Of a stretch of 64,000 nucleotides of DNA, positions 21,605 to 35,039 are shown piece by piece. Made by a program: the position numbers and the translations under genes. Where the stretch lies: contig WBMZ01000359.1 in the NCBI GenBank assembly GCA_013400975.1, positions 453 through 64,452 on the forward strand, read 5' to 3'. The stretch's first letter is position 1. Every line of letters starts with the position of its first letter. A model generated the notes under the pieces. That model did no database searches, was not told the origin of the DNA, and worked only from the letters and a program-made list of their open reading frames with translations. The DNA comes from Atrichornis clamosus. Lineage: Eukaryota > Chordata > Aves > Passeriformes > Menuridae.

Positions 21605-24600
21605 AAAAACTGTCATGTTATTGATACCTGAATAAGATGTTTTCTGTCACTGACATTTGCCCTCAATTAGTCTTAAAAAAAATATGAAAAGCAAGCACAG
21701 GACAAACAAAAGGTGATGGACTGAGAATTTCCAGGAAGTAAATACCCTTCTGGCACAGAACAGGGGAAGTTTAATGTAAAAAAAAAAAGAAAATACGCAG
21801 GAATTGATAAGTACGATAGGATGTGATATTTTGGCAAACGTAATTTATGGTTTGGTCTGGAGGAAGACGAGGTGACAGCAAAGCACTGAGAGGGGAGTGA
21901 CAGAAGGATGAACAAAGAAAAGAAAAGCAGAGATTATGACGATGGGCTGTCATCAGGATCTGGAGGACAAGGAGCTCAAACACGAGCCTGGACAGAGATT
22001 TGGCAGGTGCTCTTAAGCACGATAGTGAGTTACTGTGTTAGTCTTTTTTATTACTTTGTCAGCATCCCCTGTTCTCTTCTTGTGCCATGCTTCCAGCAAA
22101 ATACTTCAGGGGAGAGTTTTCATGGTATTTATGTAAAAAAAAAAAAAGAAAAAAGAAAAAAAGATCACAGCACTAGGAAAGATAAGCAGACTTTCAAAGT
22201 TAAAGGCAGAAGCTGTTAATGCTTTGTCTAAACCCCACTATAATATGTCTAATCTCTTTGTTAAGACAAGGAAAAAAAGCCTTAAGTCACATTCATACAT
22301 ACATGTAACAGCATACACTTGGTCTGATCAAAAGAAATTCTCAGTCATCTGAGGCTCCTGATTCTGATCGCCAGTAAAGTTTCCTTTTGCATGAAAGGGG
22401 ACTTTTGTCAAGGATAAAAAATACATGTTTTTCTGCAATAATTATGTATCCCTTAAACATTACTTATTTATCCTAATGCAGGAGTTTCGTGGAAAATTTT
22501 GAGTTTAGCATTAGCAGCTCATTTTATGGTTTTGTTCTGTGTGTGCTCAATCAAGAAAAAAACCCGCAATTCAGAAATGATGAGAGAAATTTGAAGTGTT
22601 CCTCAAACACAGGTAAATCTCTATAAACTGGTCCTATGTATTGTATATTTGGGCCAAAACGCTTGATGAAAAACACCCTGCATTTGTAAAGATGACTGAC
22701 TGAGAATTCTGTTACACTGCAGAGCAATCTCAATTTATGAAGGGATGCAAGCAGCTCAACATCTGGAAGTTACGTAAACCTAAAGGAAAATTTCCTTAAA
22801 AAAAAAGGAAATTTGTATTCTCAGGAACATGAGAATAGTTTCTGTGATTTTATCTTTCTGTCTGTTATACTGCACACACACAGATTCCCTACAGTCAAAC
22901 AGGGTGAAACAAAACCAGTGGCCTTTCACAAACTTCTCAAAGAGATGTCCGTAGCTGTTCCCCAAAAATCAGGAGTCTGGAAAGAATTAGGATGGATTTT
23001 CTTTGCTGCATGTTGTGCTTCAAGAGACCCTCGCAGTCCTTTGTGGTGGCAAGGTTTTCTGACATTTGGCATATCTAGAAACTGCAGAGTAGAGAACTGA
23101 ACAGCATTCTCTTTCCTACTCATCCAAGTGGATTTTGGTCAGGGTTTTCCTCCTCCATTCTTCACTTGGCTTCTTGCAGACTGTTGTAGCCTAGCAAAAA
23201 TTACATTCTCAGTCATATTTGTCTTTCAACTGACATATTTCTTTTTTTTTTTTAAACCGCATTTCATGTGGAAGAATAGGTTTTTAGAAGTACAGTCAAA
23301 GTAATGCAGTTTTTCTCTCCAAGTTATTTTTGAACTGTTGAGGTAAAGAGCAGCTGAATTCACCCAGCTTGGCACAAAATATGTGCAATCTGAGGTTCAG
23401 GAGAAAAGCTTTTGCAGTCACTTGGTTTCTCTTTACAGAGCACTTATAGGTTAGAATGTTAGATTTCAAAAAAAAGTGCCTGGATATACCAAAATGTCTA
23501 AAAGTGGCTAGGAGGCAGCTCACTATGATTTAAGTTGTTTTATTTTAGCACTTTGTGGATCACAGACAGCAACATTCTAGTAATCCTACGTAGGTAGCAA
23601 GCTTTATGCCATTTTTGGGATGCTACTGTGCAATTTCAACAACAGCCAACAACTGAATGTAGTCAAACAGTAACTAGGAACCAGAGATGAAGGAATTGAG
23701 AGACTAACTCTATTAGAGTACATATCAAAATGACCCCAAAGTGGCCGAGGATTTACGTGAAGGAAGCTTGTACCTGAAGTGATGTGCCTTTGATGCTGAT
23801 GGGTCGCCCTGTTTGCCATCACCACCTCCAGGCATCTTCTGGAGGGAGCTGGACAGCACTGGGAGGACAAGAATGGCATTTTAGAATATGATAGACAGGG
23901 ATCTGACTGCTACAGGAAGCTATTATTTGGTGTAATAACATGGAAATGAAAACCCTTTTTTTCCCTTTTTTCTGTTTTTCTTTATTCTTTTTTTTTTTTT
24001 TTTAGGATCAATTCATGGAAAATGAAAAATAAAAATTAATGATGTTACAGTTCACACAGATTTCCATTCAAATAAAATTATCTTCTATCCTAACAATTAC
24101 TTTTGGCTAGTGTCACTAGGGGAACCATTAGAATTCATTTCATGCTGCATCAGGTATGAAATGCCACTTTTATAAGACATGAGTTTTCCAAAGCTAGATG
24201 ATATTAGAGTACTATGATATTCTTCTTCTAGACACAGTGCTGTAGATCTAATCTGTGTGAACTTTGATACAAAATGTAATAGTTACTGTGAAGGAATAGC
24301 ATTAATATAAGTAGTGGGGAAATCTGCATGGTTCGAAATGGAGGTTACACTATCTTGAATGAAAAAAAACCCAAGAAACTCTCAAGCTGGAGAAAGTTAT
24401 TAAAATTAAGAATAGGTATTGGTACGAGTACTGTGGAAAGAAAAAAGCAAGGTCCATCCTGATGAAAGTTGCTGATAACGTAGAGGTGGAAATCTTCAAT
24501 ATTTAGAGGAGGAAAATCTTCATCAAAAATCCTCACAAAGTGTTAAAAGTACCGAAACAAAAAGGAATGGCCAGAAGGCATCGTCATACTTTTAAGGATG

Positions 24601-25383
24601 AAGAGTGAATGTCATTGGTTGGACCCAGATAATGAGGAAAGAAAAAAGACTTTTTGGTCACAAAAGACAGAATCAACAGTGAAAAGGCAAATCTGCCTCT
24701 GGCATTCATCAGGCACAGTACAAATATATTAATTTCAGAAACAGAGGCACTTTCTCCCATGTGAACATATAGAAAAGCCAACATTTCCACTTATCATATT
24801 TTCTAGTAAAGTAAACTAAAAATGCTTATTTCACTTAAGTGAAATCAAAGGAGTTAGTATAAAAGCAAATTAATACAATATTACTCTGAATAAATTGTAA
24901 AAAAAAAAAAAAAATCAGTGAGGATGGGTCTGGAACAGTTTCCAAAGGAAGAAAAGCAACAAGAGACTGTTGCATTATAAGGTACAATTTAACTAGTTCC
25001 TAACCAAAAAAAAAGGAAAAAAAGCTGCCTGTTTTCTAAGACTAGACATGAGGGAGAATTGTACCTGTCTCCTGTTTCTCATTTTAATAGCTGTGAAAAT
25101 GCTTGCATACAAAATCAAAGCTGGCATTGGCTCTCTAAGCAGTGCCAATAAGGAATGAAAACTTTATTTGAAAAAACAAACCCTGCAGTGTATTCCTGCC
25201 TTATCCTGTGTTTAGAGTAAGGCAGGCGTAGTTATCATCTTCATTTAGACACAATATTCACTTTAGTGAGGAAGACAGAGAATCACTGTTGCCTAAGTTA
25301 TGTGAGGTCTCATGAGATTTCTTTTTTTATTGACAGTTAAAAATGGAGTTTGTACTGAACCAGTATTTATTTCCAATAACTGT
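21605..25383. other. Unique AT-rich DNA, no gene seen
   Basis: Non-repetitive interval with short A- and T-runs (21779-21789, 22136-22162, 23249-23260, 23988-24003, 24900-24914). Open frames reach 103 codons (21908-22219 plus) without domains; the 95-codon frame at 22813-23100 is also unrecognised. No CR1 or LTR text was identified. Confidence 0.5.
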
Positions 25384-26161
25384 TTACAAAAGGTTCCTGT
25401 GAACTCTACTGAACATATCCCAGTTAAGTACAGGCACTCCTCTGCACTGAACAAATCCATGTATTTCAGGTGAGGGTTTTGCTTGTTTGTTCTTTGCTTT
25501 CTCCTTCTGGAACTTTCCAGTAGAACAAGGAGGTATTATTGGCCCAGAAAAGTACAGTAAGTGATCAGAGAAAGTGTTGTCCCAGGTGATTTCATTGAAC
25601 TTGCCATGCAGTTTGCAAACATCTTGATTCACATTTCCTTGGATATTGCCAGCAGCCGAACGGAGAGAGCGCGAGATGAAGAACACATGAAAGGAGCACT
25701 TGCTGCCCTGTGGGTCTAAACAGGATGGGGTGACATCCATTATTCAGGATGGAGCAGCGAATTTCATAATGAGCTACAGCAAAAAGTGGCTGGTGAAGTA
25801 CCTCACCTGCATCAGGCTTTTCTCAGGCTGATCACAGCGGGACGTGACAGCAGCAGCTCTTCCTGCTGCTGCCCCCGTGTAGAAAGAATACCCTGCAGGG
25901 ATTAAATCTGTCCCCTCTCCTCAGTTGCACATCTGAGGCCCCCGTGAGGGGAGGTTCGGCACCCTGGACTGTGATACTTCCAGTAGCTCCATAAGTCTCG
26001 ATTCTGTGTTTGAACAGAGACACAGCTGACAGCCTGGCAGATGTGACCACGTTTAATTGGCAAGATGAAATCACCCAGACAACTGCTGGTTTAATAATAA
26101 CTTTTCTAAGATGCAGGAAATGCTTTAAGGGTATAGCAGAGATAAAGACTTTTCCCTCCAA
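25384..26161 (-). other. Minus-strand open-frame cluster, possible unknown transcript
   Basis: Two minus-strand frames lie almost end to end: 25832-26161 (109 codons) and 25384-25740 (118 codons). A strong donor-like GCAG/GTGAGG on the minus strand (plus 25803-25812) and a pyrimidine-tract acceptor-like TTTTTGCTGTAG (about 25774-25785) fall between them. The gap between those two sites is far too short for a vertebrate intron, so they cannot be one splice pair. Base composition rises to moderate GC at 25800-25980. I recognise no domain in either peptide, and an in-frame stop lies just upstream of the second ATG. Confidence 0.2.
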
Positions 26162-29100
26162 CGAGGGAATTTTTCTATGTTAACAAGACCCAAAGGTTTG
26201 TGACAATATATTTTAATTGTATTTCTTTAAGTAAGAACATACATAATAGCATAAAATTTTCTCCAATTACGACAAGGAACTTCGAAAAGACTGTGGCTAT
26301 TTATTTGTAGCCCTTTACACATGTAGAAGGCTTTGGTTTCTACATTTTCCTAAGAAATTGTCTGAGGTTTAGGCAGGAACCTCTTCCTCTTATGCATACA
26401 ACAACTGTCTGTCTGAAAATCTGAGGGTAACTTTATATTTCAGAGAAAAAAAATTAAAAAATCAATAAAACCGTCTGTTAAAAAAATTCTTTTTTGACAG
26501 CAAAGTATTATGGACCAGTTAAAGCTATAGTATTTAAGCTGTTATTCATAATTAATAATGAACTTACAAAAATAATGGTATGGCTGTGGCAGAATCATTT
26601 GAGTTATTTATTGGAATGAAGTCTGTAGCAAGAAATGTAGACCAAGGTTAAGTTGCAATAACTCTATCAATATGGTAGCAGAATAATAGAGTAATGTTCA
26701 CAATGATTTGATGCAAATTTAGATGTATAATTAGGGCAGTCTGTAAGAATTATATGCCTGACAATTTAATCAGATACAGCCCTGGTGATCCTTAAAAAGG
26801 AATAGGTAAAGAATCTGTATTAATTTATATGAATGTCTAAAAATAGTTAAATATGTGCCAACTCTTAGCTAACAAATTATCAACCAGTTCCTAGGACAAA
26901 AGAAAGATGTCTCTAAAAACAAAAAATGACACAAAACTTGGTTGCACTTCCATATTTTGTTATGGGGTGGGATCCAACAGCCTTCCCTATACAGTTTTGA
27001 AGGTGGAAAAGTTAGTTTGTGTTCTTCATTTTCCTAATAGAAAAATAAAATTTAAAAAGGTATTAGAGTAAATTATTCCAGGATTATTTCCTTCTCCTGT
27101 CTCCAGAAAATATCTTATTGGCTGATGGACTGTTGTCATTTAGGGCATGGGTTGTAAAGTCCTGACAGCTACACAGAAAAATTATCAAAACAAAGAGAAG
27201 GTCAACAATATTTTGATAGGTACCAAAAGATCTATAACTTACCCAAATAACTCAAATCATTCTTAGCCTTTTATTTAAGAAGTTTAACAATTAAAACAAA
27301 CAATATTCCTTTGAATGAAAAAAATGTCCATTTTATCAGGAAGGATTAAATGGTTTAGCTTGTTTGTTTGTTTTGTTGGGTGGTTTTTTGTGTGATCCTC
27401 CTAGAAACAAACAGCAAAGTCTCTTCAAACACTAGAACTCAAAGATTCATAAAGTCAAAAAAAAAAGTGAAAGACTGATACCATTAGACCATCATTTCAA
27501 TGTCTCTCTCAGTATGTGATTGCAGCAGTGGAAGCCATTATATGAACCAAAATAATATTTTTGAAAGAAAAAAATACTTCTTTCATTTTTTTTTTTAATC
27601 TACTGGATTCCAGTCTTTCAAATTGTAGGATAAGTGAATATTTTGCATGAGAACAGCTTTCTTCAATTAAAAATATTCAGTACACCAACTTTAAAACAGG
27701 TTTTCATAGGTTTTCACAGATTTTCTTGGCCTTCTTTATGTCATCAATCTCTTTAGCGATTGTAGGAAATATTTAAACCTCCTACTGTAAGTTGTCCAGA
27801 GTTTTGACACAAGCCAAAATCACAATTGCCACAGTTTGTTCTTCTGAGACATTTGTTCCCAGAGGCCTGGATGAAGCTCACACCAGCATCAGGCAGTGTA
27901 AGCACAATGAGTTTTGTCGAACTTGATAGGGTTCAAAAGAAGCAGATACTATCTTTCTTCAATAATTTTTTTTAATAAATAGTATAGAGGAAAACATAAG
28001 ACCATGATGCGCTTTCTAAGCATAAAAATACCTGAAGGCAATAAATTGAAGACCCAAGACATGGATTGGAAATAAATTATGTGTTTTACACATTTTAACA
28101 CCAGTGTATTTCATTTTAATAGTCCATCTGAACTGTAGAGCATTCCTAATTGCTGAATATTTTTGAACCCATACTGAATCTATATTTTCTTCCTAAAGTT
28201 AATATTTTATTTCAATTTAATATGAATGGCTGATTTTATGCAAGAGTTAATGCTGGTGTCTTGTAGTTGTAAGATCTATGGACCACAATAAAATATTTCA
28301 GTTGAAAAACACAATTACTGGAAATGTATTTCGTTTTCATTGTATTGTTAACTTTAATGTCAGGTTTCAGATCAATACTTTCTTAGGGATTTGGGACATA
28401 CAGGAAAGAAATTGAATAAGTTTAGATGAACTTCCTTTCTTATATCAGAACCATAGCAAAACTCTTTTCCATAAAGGGCGAAAAAATTAAAATAATTGAT
28501 TTCTTGTTACAATTAGAGTGAGCTCCTGTAATCACAAAATTGAAAGTTCCCCCTAAGCATCTTGGTGTTAAAAGTACCTTCATCACAGCTTTCATTATTA
28601 TGCCCTAGAGGAATAAATATTCAATAAACTGCACCCAGATTATCAAACAGAATTTCAGCAAAAGAATTTGCTAACACAACCAGATAAATCAACCAAATGC
28701 TATGCAAAAGTGGTGAGGCAAACAGAGCCCTCAAGGTCAACAGGTCTCAGGTCTGTTACAGAGAGTGGATTTTTACTTAGCTCCCAAAGGTTATCTTCTA
28801 CTTCAGAGTTGTATCTCAGTGGTTCAAAAAATAATGACAGCTCTGTATTTTGTCAGTGTTGCCAGATTGTACTTTTAACAGAAAGCTTTGAAAATACAGT
28901 TTGGTTCTAGAATGATTTCACCAAAAGAAAAATTGAAAATATTAACTACAATGCTCATAAATTTTCATATTGAAAAAAAAAACCCTGTATGGCTTTGACA
29001 ATGAGGCAGATGAAACTGCACTGCATTATCTTAGGAGAGAGAGATTACTTCATAGGCTGCAATTTGCTTTGCTATTGATTCAAAAAAAAAATAAATTATG

Positions 29101-32100
29101 AAGCTGAGAATATTTTAGACTATATTACCATGATGAAAATGATCTTCAGAACACAGGTGAGTCCCCAGCCTGGGGTATGTAATATTTTAAAGCACTCTCT
29201 GTGGTAGGGGATTATGGTTACTGTGATGAAGACACAATAAGAAATTATTTGTTATACTAGTTATATGGATTTTTTCCTACTCCTTCATATTTTATGTGTT
29301 GCCAAGACTTGAATTAAGAGTTCTGAAGTCAAATCAGATTTCTCTGTTTGTGATCCAAGTTTCAGTTTCTGTATTAAATATCGACAATTCATTTCCTCAG
29401 TAAAACAATTTTCACTTTCAATGAAAGAAAAAAACACTGTGTTGTCTTTTAAGAAGAAAAGGAATAGACTGTAAATTCTTTAAATTGTTTATTTTCTAGG
29501 ATAATAAATTTAATTTTACATGGCAAACAATAGTAGATCTTGTGAAGAGAAAGAGAAATAAGACTGTAATAAAACATTTCTGGAGTAGAAAGCAATGTTG
29601 TGTGAAGAAATTAATAGATCTCATTTTGTTAGCATAAAATTAAACTGCTAATATTATAAAATGTAATTATAACTAGTAAAAAGGCTGCATTTTTTTTTAA
29701 TTCACAGTAACATACAAGATTAGAGTTTACAGTCATTTTTTCACTAAATGTCTAATTAGTTTATAGTATTTCGCACTGCTGTCTGATGTGATTCTTGCCC
29801 CTGAAAGTGACAGCAAAATTGAGCAAATTCTAAACACTCAAGATTTCATGAAAGTGATTTGAGGAATTCCTGGATTAATTTTCAGGAGCTGAAGAGCACC
29901 AGTCTCAGCCTGTACAACCAGTAGATCACATGTGGCGCAGGGTTTCCCACCACAATATCCCAAGCTGTTTGATTTCCAAATAAAAGATTTGTCAAAGGGA
30001 CAGACAAAAAGAAAGACATGTTTTTTAGAAGTTTAGAAGTCCTTTGGGATAACACTAGCAAAAAGCAAAGGTTTTGATGCATGTACTATATGGCATGAAA
30101 TTATCAAAGGATTATCGAAATATGTATAAGCTTCTACATTTTGTTTTACAGTTTTTCTCTTCAAAATAATGACAATTTCCTTGTGGTTTTTGTCTCGATA
30201 AATGTATCAGATATTGGATTTAGAGGATGTCTCCACTTTGAGTTATGTTTCAAAAGCTAAAATATCAATAAATTAATTTTTTTTTAATTTCAAAATATTT
30301 TAACAGGATAATTTAACAAAGTGACTACTTACTTTTCTTAAATTAAGAGAAAAGCCTTTAAACAATGAGCATGTTCTTAATTTACATTTTTCAATCCCTT
30401 TTTGTTGTTGAAAAGTAAATATTTTCTTACGTCCAAGTCCAGTTGTACTCAAGATATTGTGTTACCCAGTTTTGATCATAGCAATAATGAAAATATTTAA
30501 CTTCTTTTATAAAAAATTGGAAAAAATTGGAAGATTCTGTCCAGAATGTGCTAGGCTTTCATTTGTATACTGAGAATTTAGCACATTTACTGCTGACTTA
30601 ATATTTTTCATGCACATGGAAATTGAACTTCATGTTCTGCATAGAGGCACCTTCTTCCTTGCACAGATCACGTTGCTAAAATTTTACATTTTATGTAAAT
30701 AATATGCTATTTGATGTCATCTACCCTTGCCAACTCACATCAGGAGCTCAGAGAATGATTAATTCCTGTTCAAGGTTAGAAAACACAAAAATTCTTCTCA
30801 CATCTCTGTTCACAGCTTGGCAACCCTGGTCACAGTTCAGGTTTATCTCAAAACCAGCTCTCACAAAACACGGAATATCAAATAGAGAGGCAAGTTTACC
30901 ACTTGTCCTCGTTATGTTTCATTCATGTGGTACATGGAAACAGGAGATATAATCACACTAATAGCATAGACCTTAAATCCCCTTATTAATCCTAAAGGCC
31001 TTGACCTACACAAGTTTAAAGTGCTGCAGTCTGTATGCAAAGTCCTCTACATTCCTGGAATGGGAAATAGGCACAGAGGTCCTACAAAGATCCCATCTCA
31101 CCCCAAAAAAATGCAGGAAGAATTACATGTAGTAAATTCAGATTGACTCTGAAGAGGCAAGCCTGATCTGTTTTTTCCTAGAGGTAAGAAAGAAGCTTAA
31201 TGAGCCTGTAGCTGCCTCTCCCAGAAAATGCAAGAATGAAGATATGTTTTTATGCCTGCAACAAGCATGAGAAGGAGGAAAAATAAGGCATAATTTGTCA
31301 CTGAATGCAGCCATTTGACTGCAGCATCAGCCTCTGTAATTAATGAAGCCTGCTCACTTTAATTGTTCTTCCCTTACTGTGTTGCAGCTTTATGGAAAAG
31401 TACATTTTACACCAAAGCTGGTCTTTTGCAGCACTTCTGAGAGGAAATGTAACTATTCAGATCTTAAAAGAAGAGCTGCACTTCCTGTAGATATTGTGAA
31501 ATTAGTAAAACATTGCACTATTCCCTGGTTTTTCAGCAATGTGTTTCTGTCCCATCATTAATTCCATACTAGAACACACTTGAGCAAACTGTAACTTTTT
31601 TTCTGAAGCTATCAGTGTGAATGAATCAGAGTGGAGATTAAAAAAAACCGCAGTTGTGTTGTATTCCAAAAGTACTCTTTGCCCTGTGATGAACCCAACC
31701 TGCAGTGACAGCTCTTCCATTCCATCTTTTGGCCCCTTCAAGTTGAGCCTGCCCACAGGACCTCACCCAGCTGAGAGCACATCCATGGAACATTGGTTTG
31801 AAAATCCTGTCTCAGGGGTAGGATCTTAAAATCTGAAGTCCTGAAAGACCACCTGCAAGACAAAAAAAAAAAAAAAAATCTGTAATACTGAGTGGTTCTG
31901 AAAATCCACATTTTTTTCATGCCATTATTGTGCCTGTGTGAACAAATAAAATCTGCTCATGCACAGAAATGTCATTATTTCTGCCCTACCTTCGTCATCT
32001 TTGAGCTTCTAGAAGTACTTTACTTAATATAGACCACATGAAGTACCTAATAAAACAGAAAGAAAAAGTACCAACTTTTCTTGGCAAAGAATGTAATATT

Positions 32101-35020
32101 CTAAAAGTCTTGTTTAATAATGCTTAAAGTAAAGGCAACCTGCTAAAGAGCTCATGAAAAACACTAAGAAAAATATACACCTTCAATCAATTTGTCCTTT
32201 CTACAAACTCAGAAAGCACATTCTCATATATATATGTATGAAAAATAAATGTAAGTCTATTGAAGTCAAGTCCTTGACTGTTCCAGACTGGCTGGTAAAA
32301 TTGATTGAAAAGTGTCGTGAAAGGCAGTTAAAATATCCTTATACAAAGGATTGTTCGTTAGCATTTAAATAAATTCATACAGATGGGATTTAACAGTAGT
32401 GTTCATCTATACTGTTGTTTTTAAATTATTCTTGAGGCTGTTTTTCAGAAATACTCAAGACTATATTGCAGTTGGAATGACTTAAGGATCTTAAATTGAG
32501 ATTGGAGGCATTTGGAAACTGTAATAACTTGGAAACATAAACCAGCTATTGTGAAATAAGTTTTGCAACGTGGATTTCAGAGAGGTGGCCGGCAGAGATT
32601 ACATTGTTATTATACTGTCAAAGGAACAATACATTCCCTATTCTCCTCAGTTTTCCTATTTCTGCTTTTTATATTTGGGTTGGTTTCTTCATAATTATTA
32701 ATCACTGGGTGTTTTTCAGTATCTCCCCTTCGGTAATAACTTTTGATTCTTCTCAATTTTACAGATAATGGAGGTCTAACATGTTATTATATTTTTTATT
32801 ATTTACAGAAATAGGAAGGAGATGAGAGGAGATGGACTGCAAATATCTTAGATGTGAAGAAAGCTGAGCTCATGCAGTGCTGGAAATGAGAGTAAAGGAG
32901 ACCTTGTAATTGCACAACCCAAGAATAAAACTTCAGCACCTCTTTGCAACTGCTTAGACATGAAAATCAATCACCTGCAGTACCTCTGTCCTTAGGAAAG
33001 CAGGGTTCATTATACCCAGCTCTTAGAGAACATTAATTCCCTCTAAATGGGATTTACTGGCTCTACCTCTGCTAATAAAAAAAATTAGGTCAAGGCTTTT
33101 TCTCTGTTCAAAACGGACTAGTTACACTGATTTCATTCATGCAATTAAAATTTCTTTCCTCCTGCCTGAGCTCTTACCATCTAATGGGACTATCCTGCAC
33201 CCAGGAATTTTTTGGGGGAGTGATGGCTCTTACAGATCAGAACTGCATCAGGAACATCTCCGTGACTTAAAATATACAAGTGCATGTCAGCAGCTGAGCT
33301 GTGTCCTTGTCCTTTTCTGCATACTGGTATATGGATTATACCATGGTGTCATCCCAACTTTAGTTATCTTAACATAAATCTCACCTGTGTAAATTCTATC
33401 CCTTTTACATTATTAGTTAATAGATATAAACTTATTGCCTCCCTGTCTGCAGTGTTACAGGAAGGCTAAGCGAGCCTAACCCTGCTGATTTACACTTTTA
33501 AGCTTCTTCAAGTAAATGTCAGTGGCATCTTCCATCTTGGTTGTTTTCTGAGCACAGACAATGCACTTCTGTTGCTCCCGCTTTAGCTTTCTGGAAAGTT
33601 CTCAAAGATTAGAGCCAAAGTCTTTCTTCCAATACTTTTTTTACCCTTCGAATCATAGAATTGCTCTGATTTCCTTCTTTCAAATGAGTTTCACCTGACC
33701 AAATCTGGTTAAATTTAGCTTCACCTCCTTTCCCCCTTTAGGTACTCCTTATTTCAAACCTACCAGGATGCTGTGATCAGCAGCATGATTTCCCCTGATT
33801 GGTTGGTAGGTTGGCACGAACATTTTAATTTCTTTAGCTTGCTTTGAGAAAGTTGTTTGTTTGTTTGATTGTTTCCACAGCCATCAAGAAGTTGAACTCA
33901 AGTGTTTTCACTGCTTTAAGTACCACATTTCTCAGCAGCTTTTCCATGTCTGCACTCAGTTTTCCAGGTTTGAGGGCTTGCAGTTTAGGCTTGCCAGATA
34001 AGGACCCAAAAAGATCTATAAGCTGGTTGTTAAGTTATTTCTCACTGCATAATATGGTATCCAACAGCTCCATAATTGCACACTGGTGAACTCTGCACTG
34101 ATGAATTCCCTGAATTGCAGCAATTACTTTTGTTATCAGTGGGAGTCCAGACATTTCCAGAGGTGAACTCTCAATGTTCTCTCTCCAAGTCAGATCTTCA
34201 GCCGTTCTATGTTTGGAAGCACAGTCAGTCTGTCAGGAATTCCCTCCCACTGAAAGCTGAGGGACTACTCTGGTGTTAAAAAGCTGTGATTTGATTTAAA
34301 TTAGATTTAAAATATGTTGCCAGTTGCTTGCATATATTTATGCACCGCAATTCTTTCGCTAAAAACAACGGGATCAGTAAAAGCAAGTATTTGTGGGTTT
34401 ATTTGCTTGCCTCCCACAAAATTTGTGAAACAGGAACCCCAATTCCTGCCAGAATTTCTGACATATGCAACCTATTTTAAAGAGTAGATATATTTTAAAA
34501 TAGGCCATGATATACATGTAAGTTATGTATAGTCACAGCTGATATAATGGGATTATATATATGATTACTTGTGCAGTGGAGTCTTTCTGCTGTGCCATGC
34601 ACAGATGATAAAGTAAGAGGGATTCAGATTACTCAATTTTTCTTTTAAGCAGCACCTTTTCTGAGCCACAGATACATGGTTTAGCAGTAATTGATTTTCT
34701 CTGGTAAGGTGCATGGATTACATCCTAGCAATAGAAAAGTAGTGTTAAACTGTCAGTTATGCTAAATATCAGTTTTTGTTGTCACAGTGGTTTTGGGCTT
34801 CTTGCTAGGGTTATTTTCATCAATAAATCCATAATTTTGCTTTGATCTATATTTATTAACCTTCTTTTCCTTCATCTTTAACTTCCCATGCAATAGCAAT
34901 CTGAATTCAGCTCTGTTTATTTCCATTTTTACCACACTTTATATAATGTTTTAGTGGACCTTTTTTTATACAACAGATGCTTAACTTGCTGTGTGTTGAT
35001 TAATCATATTTCATACTATT
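26162..35020. other. Unique AT-rich DNA, no gene seen
   Basis: Nearly 9 kb of non-repetitive, strongly AT-rich sequence. I saw no CR1 tail, LTR, RNA gene or exon. Low-complexity content is limited to short A/T runs and a TTTG patch near 27360-27390. Frames of 60-84 codons (for example 28668-28910 plus and 31502-31756 minus) have no recognisable motifs. The lack of recognisable repeats over this length is itself noticeable. Confidence 0.55.
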
Positions 35021-35022
35021 AG

Positions 35023-35036
35023 CCCCCCCCCCCCCC
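35023..35036. repeat. Poly-C homopolymer (14 C)
   Basis: An uninterrupted run of 14 C in otherwise AT-rich DNA. It is length-unstable and a likely site of sequencing or assembly length error. Confidence 0.9.
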
Positions 35037-35039
35037 AGC

